Assembly: GCA_009691245.1 (NCBI GenBank)
Contig: SHUM01000003.1
Location: 67,099 to 99,438 of the forward strand
DNA: 32,340 bases
Direction: 5' to 3'
DNA from: Acidobacteriota bacterium
GTDB lineage: Bacteria > Acidobacteriota > Terriglobia > 2-12-FULL-54-10
Position 1 is the stretch's first letter. Each line of letters begins with the position of its first letter. Position numbers and translations under genes: made by a program. Shown here one piece after another: positions 7,842 through 15,422 of the stretch. The notes beneath the pieces were generated by a model. That model did no database searches. It saw nothing but the letters and a program-made list of their open reading frames with translations, and had not been told where the DNA came from.

Positions 7842-8375
7842 ATGACCATGTTGGACCTTTCCGTCGCTGTTCCCCTCCTGGATGAATTTCTTGAAAAGAT
7901 GGCCAAGGCCGCGCGCCTCGACTTGCGCTTCCGTGTGCAGGCCGCAGCTGTACCTGCCATAGAGTCGGCTCCCGCGTCGTCACCTGTGTCGTTGCAGGCG
8001 TTGGGCGCGCCGCAGATTTTGGTCGAGTGCGATGGCCCGGACACGGACATTCTGCTCGGACGCGGCGGAGAGTTGCTGGACGCCTTCGAGCATATGGCCG
8101 CGAAAGTTTTGCGCCTGCACTCCGATCAGCAGAGTTTGGTCTCCTTCGATAGCCGTGATTTTCGCGCTCTGCGCGCCGCGGAACTCCGCCTCATGGCGGA
8201 GGCCGCCGCGGAACAAGTCGAGCGCTCTGGCACGCCCTTCGAGTTGAATCCCATGAACTCGCGCGACCGCCGCATCGTCCACCTCGCCCTGAAGGGCCGC
8301 CCCAGCGTGCGCAGCGAAAGCGACGGCGCCGGCGCACACCGCCGCATCATAATCTTCCCGCAAAAATCAAATTAG
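7842..8375 (+). CDS. khpB: KH/R3H RNA-binding protein KhpB (Jag), lacking Jag-N
   Basis: This RNA-binding protein regularly follows yidC. The KH domain (about residues 55-105) contains LVECDGPDTDILLGRGGELLDAFEHM with the GxxG-type loop. The R3H domain (about 106-175) holds the motif as SRDRRIVHLAL (Arg-x3-His) and ends with RRIIIFPQK. The N-terminal 50 residues do not resemble the Jag-N domain found in Firmicute members; they are an Ala-rich segment after a short helix. The length is 177 aa. ATG codons at 7842 and 7848 are both possible starts. mnmE, which often comes next, is absent; an inverted repeat follows instead. Confidence 0.9.
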   Translation: MTMLDLSVAVPLLDEFLEKMAKAARLDLRFRVQAAAVPAIESAPASSPVSLQALGAPQILVECDGPDTDILLGRGGELLDAFEHMAAKVLRLHSDQQSLVSFDSRDFRALRAAELRLMAEAAAEQVERSGTPFELNPMNSRDRRIVHLALKGRPSVRSESDGAGAHRRIIIFPQKSN

Positions 8376-8396
8376 ATAATTTTATCCGCCTGGCGT

Positions 8397-8542
8397 GACA
8401 GAGCCGCGACCGGAAGGGAGCGGTGGGCGGGTCTATTGAAATGTATCCGTAGCCGGATACTACGCCGGACGGTTTTGCTGGCCGCGCATCCAATACGCAG
8501 GATGGCTTCCCCCGTCCGCTCCCTAACGGTCGCGGCTCTGTC
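8397..8542. repeat. REPIN/MITE-like element: 27-bp inverted arms around 92 bp
   Basis: The left arm 8397-8423 begins GACAGAGCCGCGACCG and ends AGGGAGCGG. The right arm 8516-8542 is its reverse complement with only two mismatches, at the GA/TT pair in the middle. The 92-base spacer contains a 7-base hairpin, GTATCCG (8443-8449) with CGGATAC (8454-8460). The element fills the space between khpB and the convergent EAL/HDOD gene and could fold into one long hairpin, so it may also end transcription from both sides. A related single arm is at 9902-9924. Confidence 0.75.
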
Positions 8543-8553
8543 GCGCGGCCCTG

Positions 8554-9846
8554 TTACGTTAGGCGGTGAATCTGATGGGCCCAGTCCATGGCCGTTAGAT
8601 AGCTCTCCGGAATCACCCGGCTATCAATGCCGAGAATGCTGGCCAACTCTTCCGAACGATCCCAATCAGCGCGTTCATAGGTGTCCACCATTTGCAGAAC
8701 ATCGTTAAAAGGCGATTCCGTGCCTGCGAGCGCCTCCTTGATGTCCGCGGCCACGGGGAGTTGCGAGAGAACCTCGATCATCGGTTGATCGAGAATGGCG
8801 TCGAGGCGGCTGAATAGACCGAGCAGGAACAGGTCGCCTTCGCGGTTCTTCATGCCGAGCTTGGGTGCCATTGATTCACACCAGGACGCGCGCAGCAGGC
8901 AGGAAATCAGCAGCTCCTCCGGCTTGTCCTTGCCCATCGAGGCCAGGGCCAGCAAGGTAACCCAGCGCTTTAGTTTCTGCTCGCCCAGCAGCGCAATGGC
9001 GTGGCGGATCGAACGGATCTCTCCCCTGAACCCAAAGACCGGCGAGTTGAGGTAGCGCAGCAGCTTGTAGCACAGCGCCATCTCCGCTTTGATGATGCGC
9101 TCCAGTTCGCGCGCGTCCAGATGGGGCCGGTAAATGGCGTGCAACAGGCGCAGGTAATTCCACTTGAAGGCTGGAATATCGCGCCGCGCGATCATCTCCG
9201 GCTTGCTGAAAAAATATCCCTGAAATAGTCCATAGCCCAGCCGGGCCAGCCGCTCGAACGTGGCGTAGTCCTCCACTTTTTCCGCCAACAGCGTGATGCC
9301 GCGTGGCGCATATCGCCGGACCATCTCCATCTGCTCACGTTCGCCCAGTGCGGGAAGGTCTACCTTGATGATGTCGATCAGGTCCGGGAACTGGGCTGGC
9401 CGACTGCAATCGGTTACGTCATCAAGCGCCAGCATGTAGCCGGCCTGCTTCATGCGCCGGCAGGCAGCCAGCACGGCGGCGGAGGCCGGAATGTCCTCGA
9501 TGATCTCAATCACCAGCTTGTCGGAGGGGATGAACGCTTCCACGCCGCTGGTGAGCAGTTCACGCGGAAAATTAATGAACGCTTTGTGATCCCCGGTCAG
9601 GCGCTCCAAGCCATGCAGCAGCGCACTGTCGGCGATTACGTTGCAGGAAGCCGCGGCGGGATCGGAGGAGTCGAAGAAATTCTTGCTGCTGGAGCGGAAC
9701 AGCAATTCATAGCCAAATAAATTTTTCTGGGCGTCGAAGATCGGCTGGCGCGCCACATATTTTGTTTCCGCCAGGACCGCCTCTGGCGGCGGGGCGGGTA
9801 GTAATCGTGATGTTCGACTGGTTGGCAACAGAGTGACCATCTGCAA
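8554..9846 (-). CDS. EAL-like/HDOD signalling protein (YuxH type)
   Basis: This is a cytoplasmic signalling protein with an EAL-like N-terminal domain (about residues 28-235) and an HDOD domain (about 240-425). The opening YVARQPIFDAQKNLFGYELLFR is typical of this family, with ELLFR corresponding to the ExLxR form of the EAL motif. Other family positions are AFINFPRELL, LVIEIIED, LALDDVTD, IIKVDL and LLAEKVED. Loop 6, normally DDFGTG, is DDVTD, so c-di-GMP hydrolysis is doubtful. The HDOD part contains the region LLRYLNSPVFGFRGEIRSIRHAIALLGEQKLKRWV. Related proteins act in motility and attachment control, but no direct function is shown here. The first 25 residues look non-conserved. The gene ends 12 bases from the inverted repeat and points away from cheA. 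Confidence 0.88.
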   Translation of the reverse strand: MQMVTLLPTSRTSRLLPAPPPEAVLAETKYVARQPIFDAQKNLFGYELLFRSSSKNFFDSSDPAAASCNVIADSALLHGLERLTGDHKAFINFPRELLTSGVEAFIPSDKLVIEIIEDIPASAAVLAACRRMKQAGYMLALDDVTDCSRPAQFPDLIDIIKVDLPALGEREQMEMVRRYAPRGITLLAEKVEDYATFERLARLGYGLFQGYFFSKPEMIARRDIPAFKWNYLRLLHAIYRPHLDARELERIIKAEMALCYKLLRYLNSPVFGFRGEIRSIRHAIALLGEQKLKRWVTLLALASMGKDKPEELLISCLLRASWCESMAPKLGMKNREGDLFLLGLFSRLDAILDQPMIEVLSQLPVAADIKEALAGTESPFNDVLQMVDTYERADWDRSEELASILGIDSRVIPESYLTAMDWAHQIHRLT

Positions 9847-10166
9847 ATTCTTCTCCGGGAACCTGCATCGGCCAGAACGGGTGCGCGCTTGAGAGCGAAC
9901 CGAGCCGCGACCGAAAGGGAGCGGTCACTCAGAAAGTCAGCGGCCTCTAGGAATGGTCCCCCAGTTGCAATGGTTATTGCGGTCATGACGGGAGTCACAT
10001 AACGACGTTGCGAAAATCTGCAAGCGACCGGGTAGATTTTTCATCTCCGAAATTTGCTGGCCGGAAATTTAATGGCGCGTGAACTCCCGCCGATAGGGTC
10101 CGGTAGGTTGGATCAAATTCAGCAGCGTGATCGGCAGGCGCGTCCGCGCAAAAGAGGATTGGAATC
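9847..10166. other. divergent intergenic region between EAL/HDOD gene and cheA
   Basis: No gene is seen in these 320 bases. The stretch carries one single arm of the dispersed repeat (9902-9924) and must hold the promoters of two divergent genes, but I could not pick a convincing -35/-10 pair. GAGGATT, a fair ribosome site, precedes the cheA ATG. Confidence 0.5.
9902..9924 (+). repeat. third copy of the GAGCCGCGACCG repeat arm
   Basis: GAGCCGCGACCGAAAGGGAG, followed by CGG, matches the left arm of the 8397-8542 element with one mismatch over 23 bases. It has the same orientation as the left arm and no visible inverted partner nearby. It lies about 55 bases upstream of the EAL/HDOD start. Confidence 0.65.
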
Positions 10167-11756
10167 ATGGGTGAATTCGATGGCGTCATACAGGAATTTC
10201 TCGTCGAGAGTTACGAAAATCTCGACCAGCTCGACCGCGATTTCATCGTGCTCGAAAGCCATCCCGAGGACCGCGACAAACTGGCCAGCATCTTCCGCAC
10301 TATTCACACCATCAAGGGGACCTGCGGATTCTTAGGATTCTCCAAGCTGGAAAAAGTTACCCACTCCGGCGAAAATTTGCTCGGCCTGCTGCGCGACGGC
10401 AAGATTCACTTGACCACCGAAATCACCACCGCGCTGCTGGCCATGGTGGATGCCGTGCGCGAACTGCTGGCGCGCATTGAAAAGTCCAACGAGGAAGGCG
10501 ACGGCGATTACTCCACGGTGATCCGCGCGCTGGACGCGCTGCAAACGGGCGCCGCCGCCGTTCCCCCAGAACCAAAGCCCGCGCCCAGCCAGACATCAGT
10601 TCAGCCGACGACCGCCGCCGCCGTTCCCGCGTCGGCCACAATACAGGAAGACGAAACATCTGTTTCCTCTGCGTCTTCCGCCCCCTCTGCTTCATCTGCC
10701 TCCTCTGCCTCCGACAACCGCCAGCCCGCCGTGGCCGACTCCTCCATCCGCGTGGATGTGAGCGTGCTCGACCGGCTGATGAACTTGGTGGGCGAGCTGG
10801 TGCTGGCGCGCAACCAGATACTGCAATTCAACGCCGCCCGAAAGGACGCGCTGGACGCCTCCTTCACTTACACCACGCAGCGGCTGAACCTGATCACCAC
10901 CGAGCTGCAGGAAGGCGTGATGAAGACGCGCATGCAGCCCATCAAGAATATCTGGCAGAAATTTCCGCGCGTGGTGCGCGACCTGGCCATGGCCTGCGGC
11001 AAGCGCGTGCGCATCGAGATGGAAGGCGAGGACACCGAACTCGACAAGACGCTGATCGAGGCCATCAAAGACCCGCTCACGCATCTGGTGCGCAACTCGG
11101 TGGATCACGGCCTGGAGCGTCCCGATGTCCGCGCCGCCAACGGCAAGCCCGCCGAGGGCCGCCTGCTGCTGCGCGCTTATCACGAGGGCGGGCAGGTGAA
11201 CATCGAGATCAGCGACGATGGCGGCGGCATCAATCTGGACGCCGTCAAGCGCAAGGCCATCCAGAATGGCGTGATCAACGCCGCGCAGGCCGACCGCATC
11301 AGCGAGCGCGAGCAGTTGAACCTCATTTTCCTCCCCGGCTTTTCCACCGCCGAAAAAGTCACCAACGTCTCGGGGCGCGGCGTGGGCATGGACGTGGTCA
11401 AGACCAACGTCGAGAAGATCGGCGGCACCATCGACCTGCAATCCACCGCCGGTCGCGGCACCACGGTGAAGATGAAGATTCCGCTCACTCTGGCCATCAT
11501 TCCTGCGCTGATCGTCAACAGCGGCACCGACCGCTTCGCCATCCCGCAGGTGAGCCTGCTGGAACTGGTGCGGCTGGAGGCCGACGAAGCGCGCCAATCG
11601 ATCGAGATGATTCACTCGACGCCGGTCTACCGTCTGCGCGGCAAGCTGCTGCCCATCGTGCATCTCGGGCGCGAGCTGGGCGTGGCCGGCAACGGTCACT
11701 TCCTGGAGCATCTCGGCGACGAAGCCAGGGTATGCACTTTCCACCATATCAACTAG
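10167..11756 (+). CDS. cheA: chemotaxis histidine kinase CheA, truncated in the CheW-like domain
   Basis: CheA autophosphorylates on His and passes phosphate to CheY/CheB-type receivers. The HPt domain has FRTIHTIKGTCGFLGF (phospho-acceptor His47). A low-complexity Ala/Pro/Ser linker (about 130-195, including SSASSAPSASSASSAS) replaces a P2 domain. The dimerisation helices (about 200-260, LMNLVGELVLARNQIL) and the ATPase domain follow, with N box HLVRNSVDHGLE, G1 SDDGGGIN and G2 GRGVGMDVV. The final CheW-like domain starts well (IPALIVNSGTDRFAIPQVSLLELV) but stops after PIVHLGREL plus about 24 residues. Family members have about 100 more. The last eight residues (VCTFHHIN) come from DNA encoding another gene on the opposite strand. 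Coupling to receptors through CheW is probably lost. Confidence 0.88.
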   Translation: MGEFDGVIQEFLVESYENLDQLDRDFIVLESHPEDRDKLASIFRTIHTIKGTCGFLGFSKLEKVTHSGENLLGLLRDGKIHLTTEITTALLAMVDAVRELLARIEKSNEEGDGDYSTVIRALDALQTGAAAVPPEPKPAPSQTSVQPTTAAAVPASATIQEDETSVSSASSAPSASSASSASDNRQPAVADSSIRVDVSVLDRLMNLVGELVLARNQILQFNAARKDALDASFTYTTQRLNLITTELQEGVMKTRMQPIKNIWQKFPRVVRDLAMACGKRVRIEMEGEDTELDKTLIEAIKDPLTHLVRNSVDHGLERPDVRAANGKPAEGRLLLRAYHEGGQVNIEISDDGGGINLDAVKRKAIQNGVINAAQADRISEREQLNLIFLPGFSTAEKVTNVSGRGVGMDVVKTNVEKIGGTIDLQSTAGRGTTVKMKIPLTLAIIPALIVNSGTDRFAIPQVSLLELVRLEADEARQSIEMIHSTPVYRLRGKLLPIVHLGRELGVAGNGHFLEHLGDEARVCTFHHIN

Positions 11757-11996
11757 CTCATTGCTATCAAGATCTGGAAGAATCTGGTCAACCAGAAGTA
11801 CTTGATGACAATTTGCGCCGAGCGCGGCGAGCGCGCTCGCTCCTCCGCTGACGCTCTCGAATTGGCCGGCAGGAATCCTCTGTCTTGCGATCCATTCTTG
11901 AAAGGCGGAGTTTCCCGATGCCACCAATATGGATATTTTTGAATCCGCTGAGTAAAGATAAGAATGCTCTTCCAGGAGCATTTGCTGTTGGTCCAT
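11727..11996 (-). pseudogene. receiver-domain gene, 3'-truncated at the cheA junction
   Basis: Read from ATG 11996 (AGGA seven bases upstream), about 90 codons encode the first part of a receiver-like domain: ISILVASGNSAFQEWI, then VLLVDQILPDLDSNELVDMV with the phospho-acceptor pattern D-x3-P. Receiver similarity ends at ESAYP (codon finishing at 11727). The frame then runs on, open by chance, antisense through cheA for 1 kb. The missing part would include the Thr/Ser and Lys switch residues and any output domain. It lies downstream of the OmpR-type regulator on the same strand. The parent family is not certain; acidobacterial DNA-binding regulators have similar N-termini. Confidence 0.6.
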
Positions 11997-12072
11997 GTAT
12001 ATCCTCGTGGGCAATAGAAACTTGTTACGCTTTTTCCGCTGTTGAAGCGGCTAGTGTTTTTTTTCAATTATT

Positions 12073-12903
12073 TTATGATGCGCGGATTTCTGGAGCATTC
12101 GACAGCATCGGCGAAAAATGAGCCCCAACAGTTCCCAACTGATAACCACATCCACGAATGGTGTGGATTAGGCGGCGGTCTTTGCGGTCCCCAATCTTCT
12201 TACGCAAATAATTAATGTATACATCCACAATATTTGTCATGGCATCCACCGATGAGTCGGCAATAATTTTCCCAGGTAATCCGGGAGCATCATGAGATAT
12301 CCGATTGAAGTCGCTCCCCATGGCGTCTCCAATGGCGTTACCCGATGAACCCCAAACGCGATTCATTATCATGGTGCGTGAAACCAGCCGGCCGGAATTC
12401 TGCATAAGAAATTCGAGTAGGTGAAACTCTTTCGGGGTTAATTCGATGGACCGGCCATCCCGCAGGACCCTCCGTTCCATGCGGTTCATTTCAAGGTCTT
12501 CTACTTGCAGTAGCGCTGCTGGCGGTCGGGCCTGACGGCGCAAGAGAGCCCGGATTCGGGCGGAAAATTCGAAGTAAGAAAATGGCTTAGCCACGAAATC
12601 GTCCGCGCCAGAGTCGAGCGCGCCAACGCGATCCTCCACGGTTGTGCGCGAGGATAGTGTCAGAATCGATAAACTCTCGCGGGTCAATCGTATATCCCGC
12701 AAGAGTGCATGCTCGCTTCGGTCCGCTTTTGATCCCACCAGCATGTCCAAATCGAGAATGATAAGATTGCAATCCACTCTAAGCACTGCGGGCATTATTA
12801 GAGAGCGCTCACCAACCACATGGACAGAGTGATTTTCGGCTTCCAAACCTTTGCGCAAAAAAGTGGCAAGCGCGGCGTCGTTTTGTGCGACCAGAACAGT
12901 CAT
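12073..12903 (-). CDS. OmpR/PhoB-type response regulator, atypical receiver and DNA-binding domain
   Basis: This is a transcription regulator with an N-terminal receiver (residues 1-122) and a C-terminal winged helix (130-258). The phospho-acceptor Asp51 (LIILDLDML), the switch Ser84 and Lys106 (AKPFSYFEF) are present. The acidic pair before it, normally E/D-D, is Gln7-Asn8 (VLVAQND), so Mg binding and phosphorylation are doubtful. The winged helix has ELTPKEFHLLEFLMQNSGRLVSR and ends normally with TNIVDVYINYLRKKIG and IHTIRGCGYQL. Between VWG (183-185) and TNIVDV (223) there are 37 residues where about six are usual. No sensor kinase is adjacent. The upstream ribosome site is weak. Confidence 0.87.
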   Translation of the reverse strand: MTVLVAQNDAALATFLRKGLEAENHSVHVVGERSLIMPAVLRVDCNLIILDLDMLVGSKADRSEHALLRDIRLTRESLSILTLSSRTTVEDRVGALDSGADDFVAKPFSYFEFSARIRALLRRQARPPAALLQVEDLEMNRMERRVLRDGRSIELTPKEFHLLEFLMQNSGRLVSRTMIMNRVWGSSGNAIGDAMGSDFNRISHDAPGLPGKIIADSSVDAMTNIVDVYINYLRKKIGDRKDRRLIHTIRGCGYQLGTVGAHFSPMLSNAPEIRAS

Positions 12904-13240
12904 TCGATTTTTCCCCGGTTCTATTGCTTGGTCTTAATTGCTTATCCACTCAACTTCGATGGTGTACTTACGCCAGACGGTAGCGATCTCAACAACCGCT
13001 TGCGATATTCAGATGGACTCAACGGACTCATCCTTATCGGGCTTTCTGACGATGGAAAAGAGAGGATCCCGGATGGAATATTTTTTAATCGCGGAATAAC
13101 AAGATTAGAGGCGCGCCATCGCAAATGGCGCTTCACGTGCAGGTGTGAAATTGTGTTGAAATCTTCGGAGTCAAGTCCCGGGATGTTGTCCCTCAGTTTG
13201 GGTGTCGGGATCCATCCTTCAAAAGACAGGTGGTCATCGA
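12904..13240. other. intergenic region upstream of RR and XRE genes
   Basis: This 337-base, AT-richer stretch lies between two divergently transcribed regulators. I see no credible gene. It contains a compact hairpin, GCGCCAT (13113-13119) with ATGGCGC (13125-13131) and a five-base loop, and no T run after it. Open frames crossing it on both strands have no family likeness. Confidence 0.5.
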
Positions 13241-13801
13241 ATGACGCTGCAAACCCATTCGCCTGTGCGAGAACAACGAGCCATAACTGCAAAGCGTATG
13301 GAACCTGACTTCAGAAACAGCGAATATGCGGAGCGTATCTATGAGGACTTGATAATTCTCAAGACGATCATTCGATGCGCCCCATGCGGATTAGTTCAGT
13401 TCCAAACGAGATCTGGGTTTTGTCGCCGGTGCGACCAGCCCCTGATCCAGGCTCAAATTGAGGAATCTGGCAGACCATTCAGTCAAGATGAGGTTGAGCC
13501 AAAGCATTTAAAAACGGAGACCATATGCCGCAGAAAGGATCATTCTCACAAAAGCCGCAACGAGTATTCCTCTGCCCTGCGCCGGGCCGTTGCGCGCCAA
13601 ACGCGCGAGTGCCGGCAGCGTCTGGGGTTTTCTCAGGCCTTGCTGGCCCGGAAGCTTGGCATCCCGCGCAGCTACTTATCACGAGTTGAAAATGAATACC
13701 TACTCCCCGGTCCTGTAATGCTGGCGCATATTGCGAAAACTTTGCGGGTTGACTTGACATACTTCTGGGCCGGATTCGAAGCCTACTCCACTTCAAATTA
13801 G
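13241..13801 (+). CDS. zinc-ribbon/XRE-type helix-turn-helix regulator
   Basis: This 186-residue protein has a four-cysteine ribbon, Cys46-x2-Cys49 and Cys61-x2-Cys64 (RCAPCGLVQFQTRSGFCRRC), and a C-terminal Cro/C1-type helix-turn-helix at about 117-175 (RLGFSQALLARKLGIPRSYLSRVENEYLLPGP). The middle (70-110) is charged and probably a linker. I have the impression of similar ribbon-plus-HTH proteins in acidobacterial genomes, but cannot check. The ATG at 13241 is preceded by ACAGGTGG. A longer frame from GTG 13202 is possible. It is likely a DNA-binding regulator, with unknown targets. It stands alone between long non-coding stretches in the AT-richer segment. Confidence 0.75.
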   Translation: MTLQTHSPVREQRAITAKRMEPDFRNSEYAERIYEDLIILKTIIRCAPCGLVQFQTRSGFCRRCDQPLIQAQIEESGRPFSQDEVEPKHLKTETICRRKDHSHKSRNEYSSALRRAVARQTRECRQRLGFSQALLARKLGIPRSYLSRVENEYLLPGPVMLAHIAKTLRVDLTYFWAGFEAYSTSN

Positions 13802-14634
13802 AATACAGCAACCGAGGAACTCTTGAGACTGGGAAGCCAGCTCACAGTCTCAAGGTTGCGATCCGTAGTCCAAGCCGCAAGCGAAATGGCCGCAGTATCC
13901 AGAAGTGGAGCCTCCAATCAACTTCCCAGCATGACTTAAGAAGAATGGCTGAGATCCTAATTTCTCCTTCGTCGCTGTTTGGAATGCCCGCAAGTCCTCA
14001 CCCGAGAACCGCTGGACTCCTTGCAAGGTTAAAGTTGGCAACCACCTATTATTGAAGCCGCACGAGCCTCTCCAGGCCTGTCCAGATCGCGCGCAGCTAT
14101 CCTTTACATCCAAATATTCCCCAAAGTCTGCAACTTCACGGCCTGATCAAGAAGTCCGCGAGCAAGTCGCTCCGTTTTGGTTGCGCATTGCTGGACTTTG
14201 AAAATTGTGGAAGATGGATAAAATTCTTGAAACCAAAATCCATTTGGCGAAACCGCTATTGTTAACAGAAACGGGGAATCGGCTTGCCCCAGAGGCTCGA
14301 CTCATGCAAAATGGGCGAGCAGCAAAGAGGGCCAGCAAATTTTTACTTTACAGGCCATAGTTCTGCATGATATTAACCTAAGTCTATTTCGCTTCAAGCT
14401 AGGTGTGCAGAATGGGTGCCCAGCTTCCAGTGGACTGGCTGCGGCAGGGAGTGGAATTTTTAAGAATTTGCCCAGGTGGCGAAGTTCCAGAGCAGCTGAA
14501 ATATTTCTTGAAGAGAACGGTGTGAACGAGAGTCCGCGTTACCTGCGGTGTAAATTGGTAGTAAATTAATGGTTGATCTTTACGCTGATCAGGTGGACAC
14601 TTAGAAGATTTTTGGGTAAGGGGGAAGAGGAACC
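13802..14634. other. 833-bp stretch without a recognisable gene
   Basis: Only short open frames occur here, none with family features, codon bias like the neighbours or good starts. The base composition is visibly richer in AT than the operons on either side. A 10-base inverted repeat lies at its left end (13822-13854). The right end supplies a strong ribosome site (AAGGGGGAAGAGGAACC) for the TPR gene. It may be decayed gene remnants or regulatory DNA. Confidence 0.45.
13822..13854. repeat. 10-bp perfect inverted repeat after the XRE gene
   Basis: CTTGAGACTG (13822-13831) and CAGTCTCAAG (13845-13854) are perfect reverse complements around a 13-base spacer, 21 bases after the XRE stop codon. 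There is no T run, so it is either a Rho-assisted transcript end or a protein-binding site, possibly for the neighbouring regulator itself. Confidence 0.5.
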
Positions 14635-15270
14635 ATGGCACGAAAGAGAAAAAGCCACAGTTGGACGATTGCCAAAATTTTGATTGGTATAGTCCTGGCC
14701 GTCGTAGCATATTTGGGCTTGACCTACGGTTCGCTGCTCAAGGAGATGGAGGCGGCATCGCAGGACTACTCGCGGGGAGATATGGAGGCGGCCCTCAAGC
14801 GCTACGAAACGGTTGAGGAGAAGCTGCGCAGCTTCAAAGCGCTTCGCGTGATACCGGCAGGCGACAGGCACAACTTGTTCCTGAATCAGGCGCGCATGCT
14901 GTACAACATGAAGCAGCTCAACGATGCCGGCGAGCGTTTGGAAAAGGAAAACGAGATCTCCGGAATCACCACCGACAGCCGCTTCTTCCTGCTCCGCGGC
15001 AACATCAATTTCAAAAAGGCCGTTGCCACCTATCAGCAATCCGCCAAGAAGGACGCGAACCTGCTTGAGGAAAATTTGCTGGGCGCCGAGGACAGCATCC
15101 GGGAATCTTTGCAGATGGAGCCGGGTGATTGGGACGCCAAGTTCAACTACGAGTTTATTAACAATGTTCGCAAGATGCTCTCCAGCAAGGATTCCGAGAA
15201 GGTTAAGCTGCTGATGGAAGAAGAAGCCAAGCCGCAGACCAAGGAACTCCCGCCGGAGCTTGCGGGATAA
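14635..15270 (+). CDS. membrane-anchored TPR-like protein of the Bat-type cluster
   Basis: This is a 211-residue protein with a basic N-terminus, one membrane helix (about residues 12-31, IAKILIGIVLAVVAYLGLTY) and a soluble helical part resembling tetratricopeptide repeats: ASQDYSRGDMEAALKRYETVEEKL, LNQARMLYNMKQLNDAGERL and AEDSIRESLQMEPGDWDAKFNYEF. The orientation suggests a periplasmic helical domain. It has the strongest ribosome site of the cluster and precedes the first VWA gene by 152 bases. Bat operons in other bacteria include TPR proteins (BatC/BatE), so a scaffold for the VWA proteins is a reasonable inference. There is no catalytic motif. Confidence 0.75.
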   Translation: MARKRKSHSWTIAKILIGIVLAVVAYLGLTYGSLLKEMEAASQDYSRGDMEAALKRYETVEEKLRSFKALRVIPAGDRHNLFLNQARMLYNMKQLNDAGERLEKENEISGITTDSRFFLLRGNINFKKAVATYQQSAKKDANLLEENLLGAEDSIRESLQMEPGDWDAKFNYEFINNVRKMLSSKDSEKVKLLMEEEAKPQTKELPPELAG

Positions 15271-15422
15271 CTTCCAGATGGGAATATAGCGGAATTGCCG
15301 GGCCGGGAGCATTCAGATACTCCTGATCGTACCGTGCAAGCAATAGAGACAGATTGCCCCATGCAACAGGCAGTCTTAGCTGCCCATTAAAAATTTGAAC
15401 CTGAGACCGGTTAACTTCAACA

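Noticed and set aside
10655-10720. Possible CRISPR-like or microsatellite repeat in the cheA linker
   Set aside because: It is codon-level Ser/Ala low complexity in an inter-domain linker, without regular repeats and spacers.
10692-11726. Long minus-strand ORF antisense to cheA (part of a 440-codon frame)
   Set aside because: Only the part above 11727 resembles a protein family. The rest is the reverse of cheA, His/Ala/Gly-rich, open through high GC content.
13113-13131. Hairpin GCGCCAT/ATGGCGC as an intrinsic terminator
   Set aside because: No T run follows and no gene ends nearby, so it is left as an unexplained hairpin within the intergenic entry.
12820-13308. 162-codon plus-strand ORF across the RR upstream region
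   Set aside because: It overlaps the start of the response regulator antisense and the start of the XRE gene in another frame, with no family likeness.
13850-14113. 87-codon minus-strand ORF between XRE and TPR genes
   Set aside because: It has no recognisable domain, no ribosome site and unusual composition. It cannot be distinguished from chance, although it ends at the inverted repeat.
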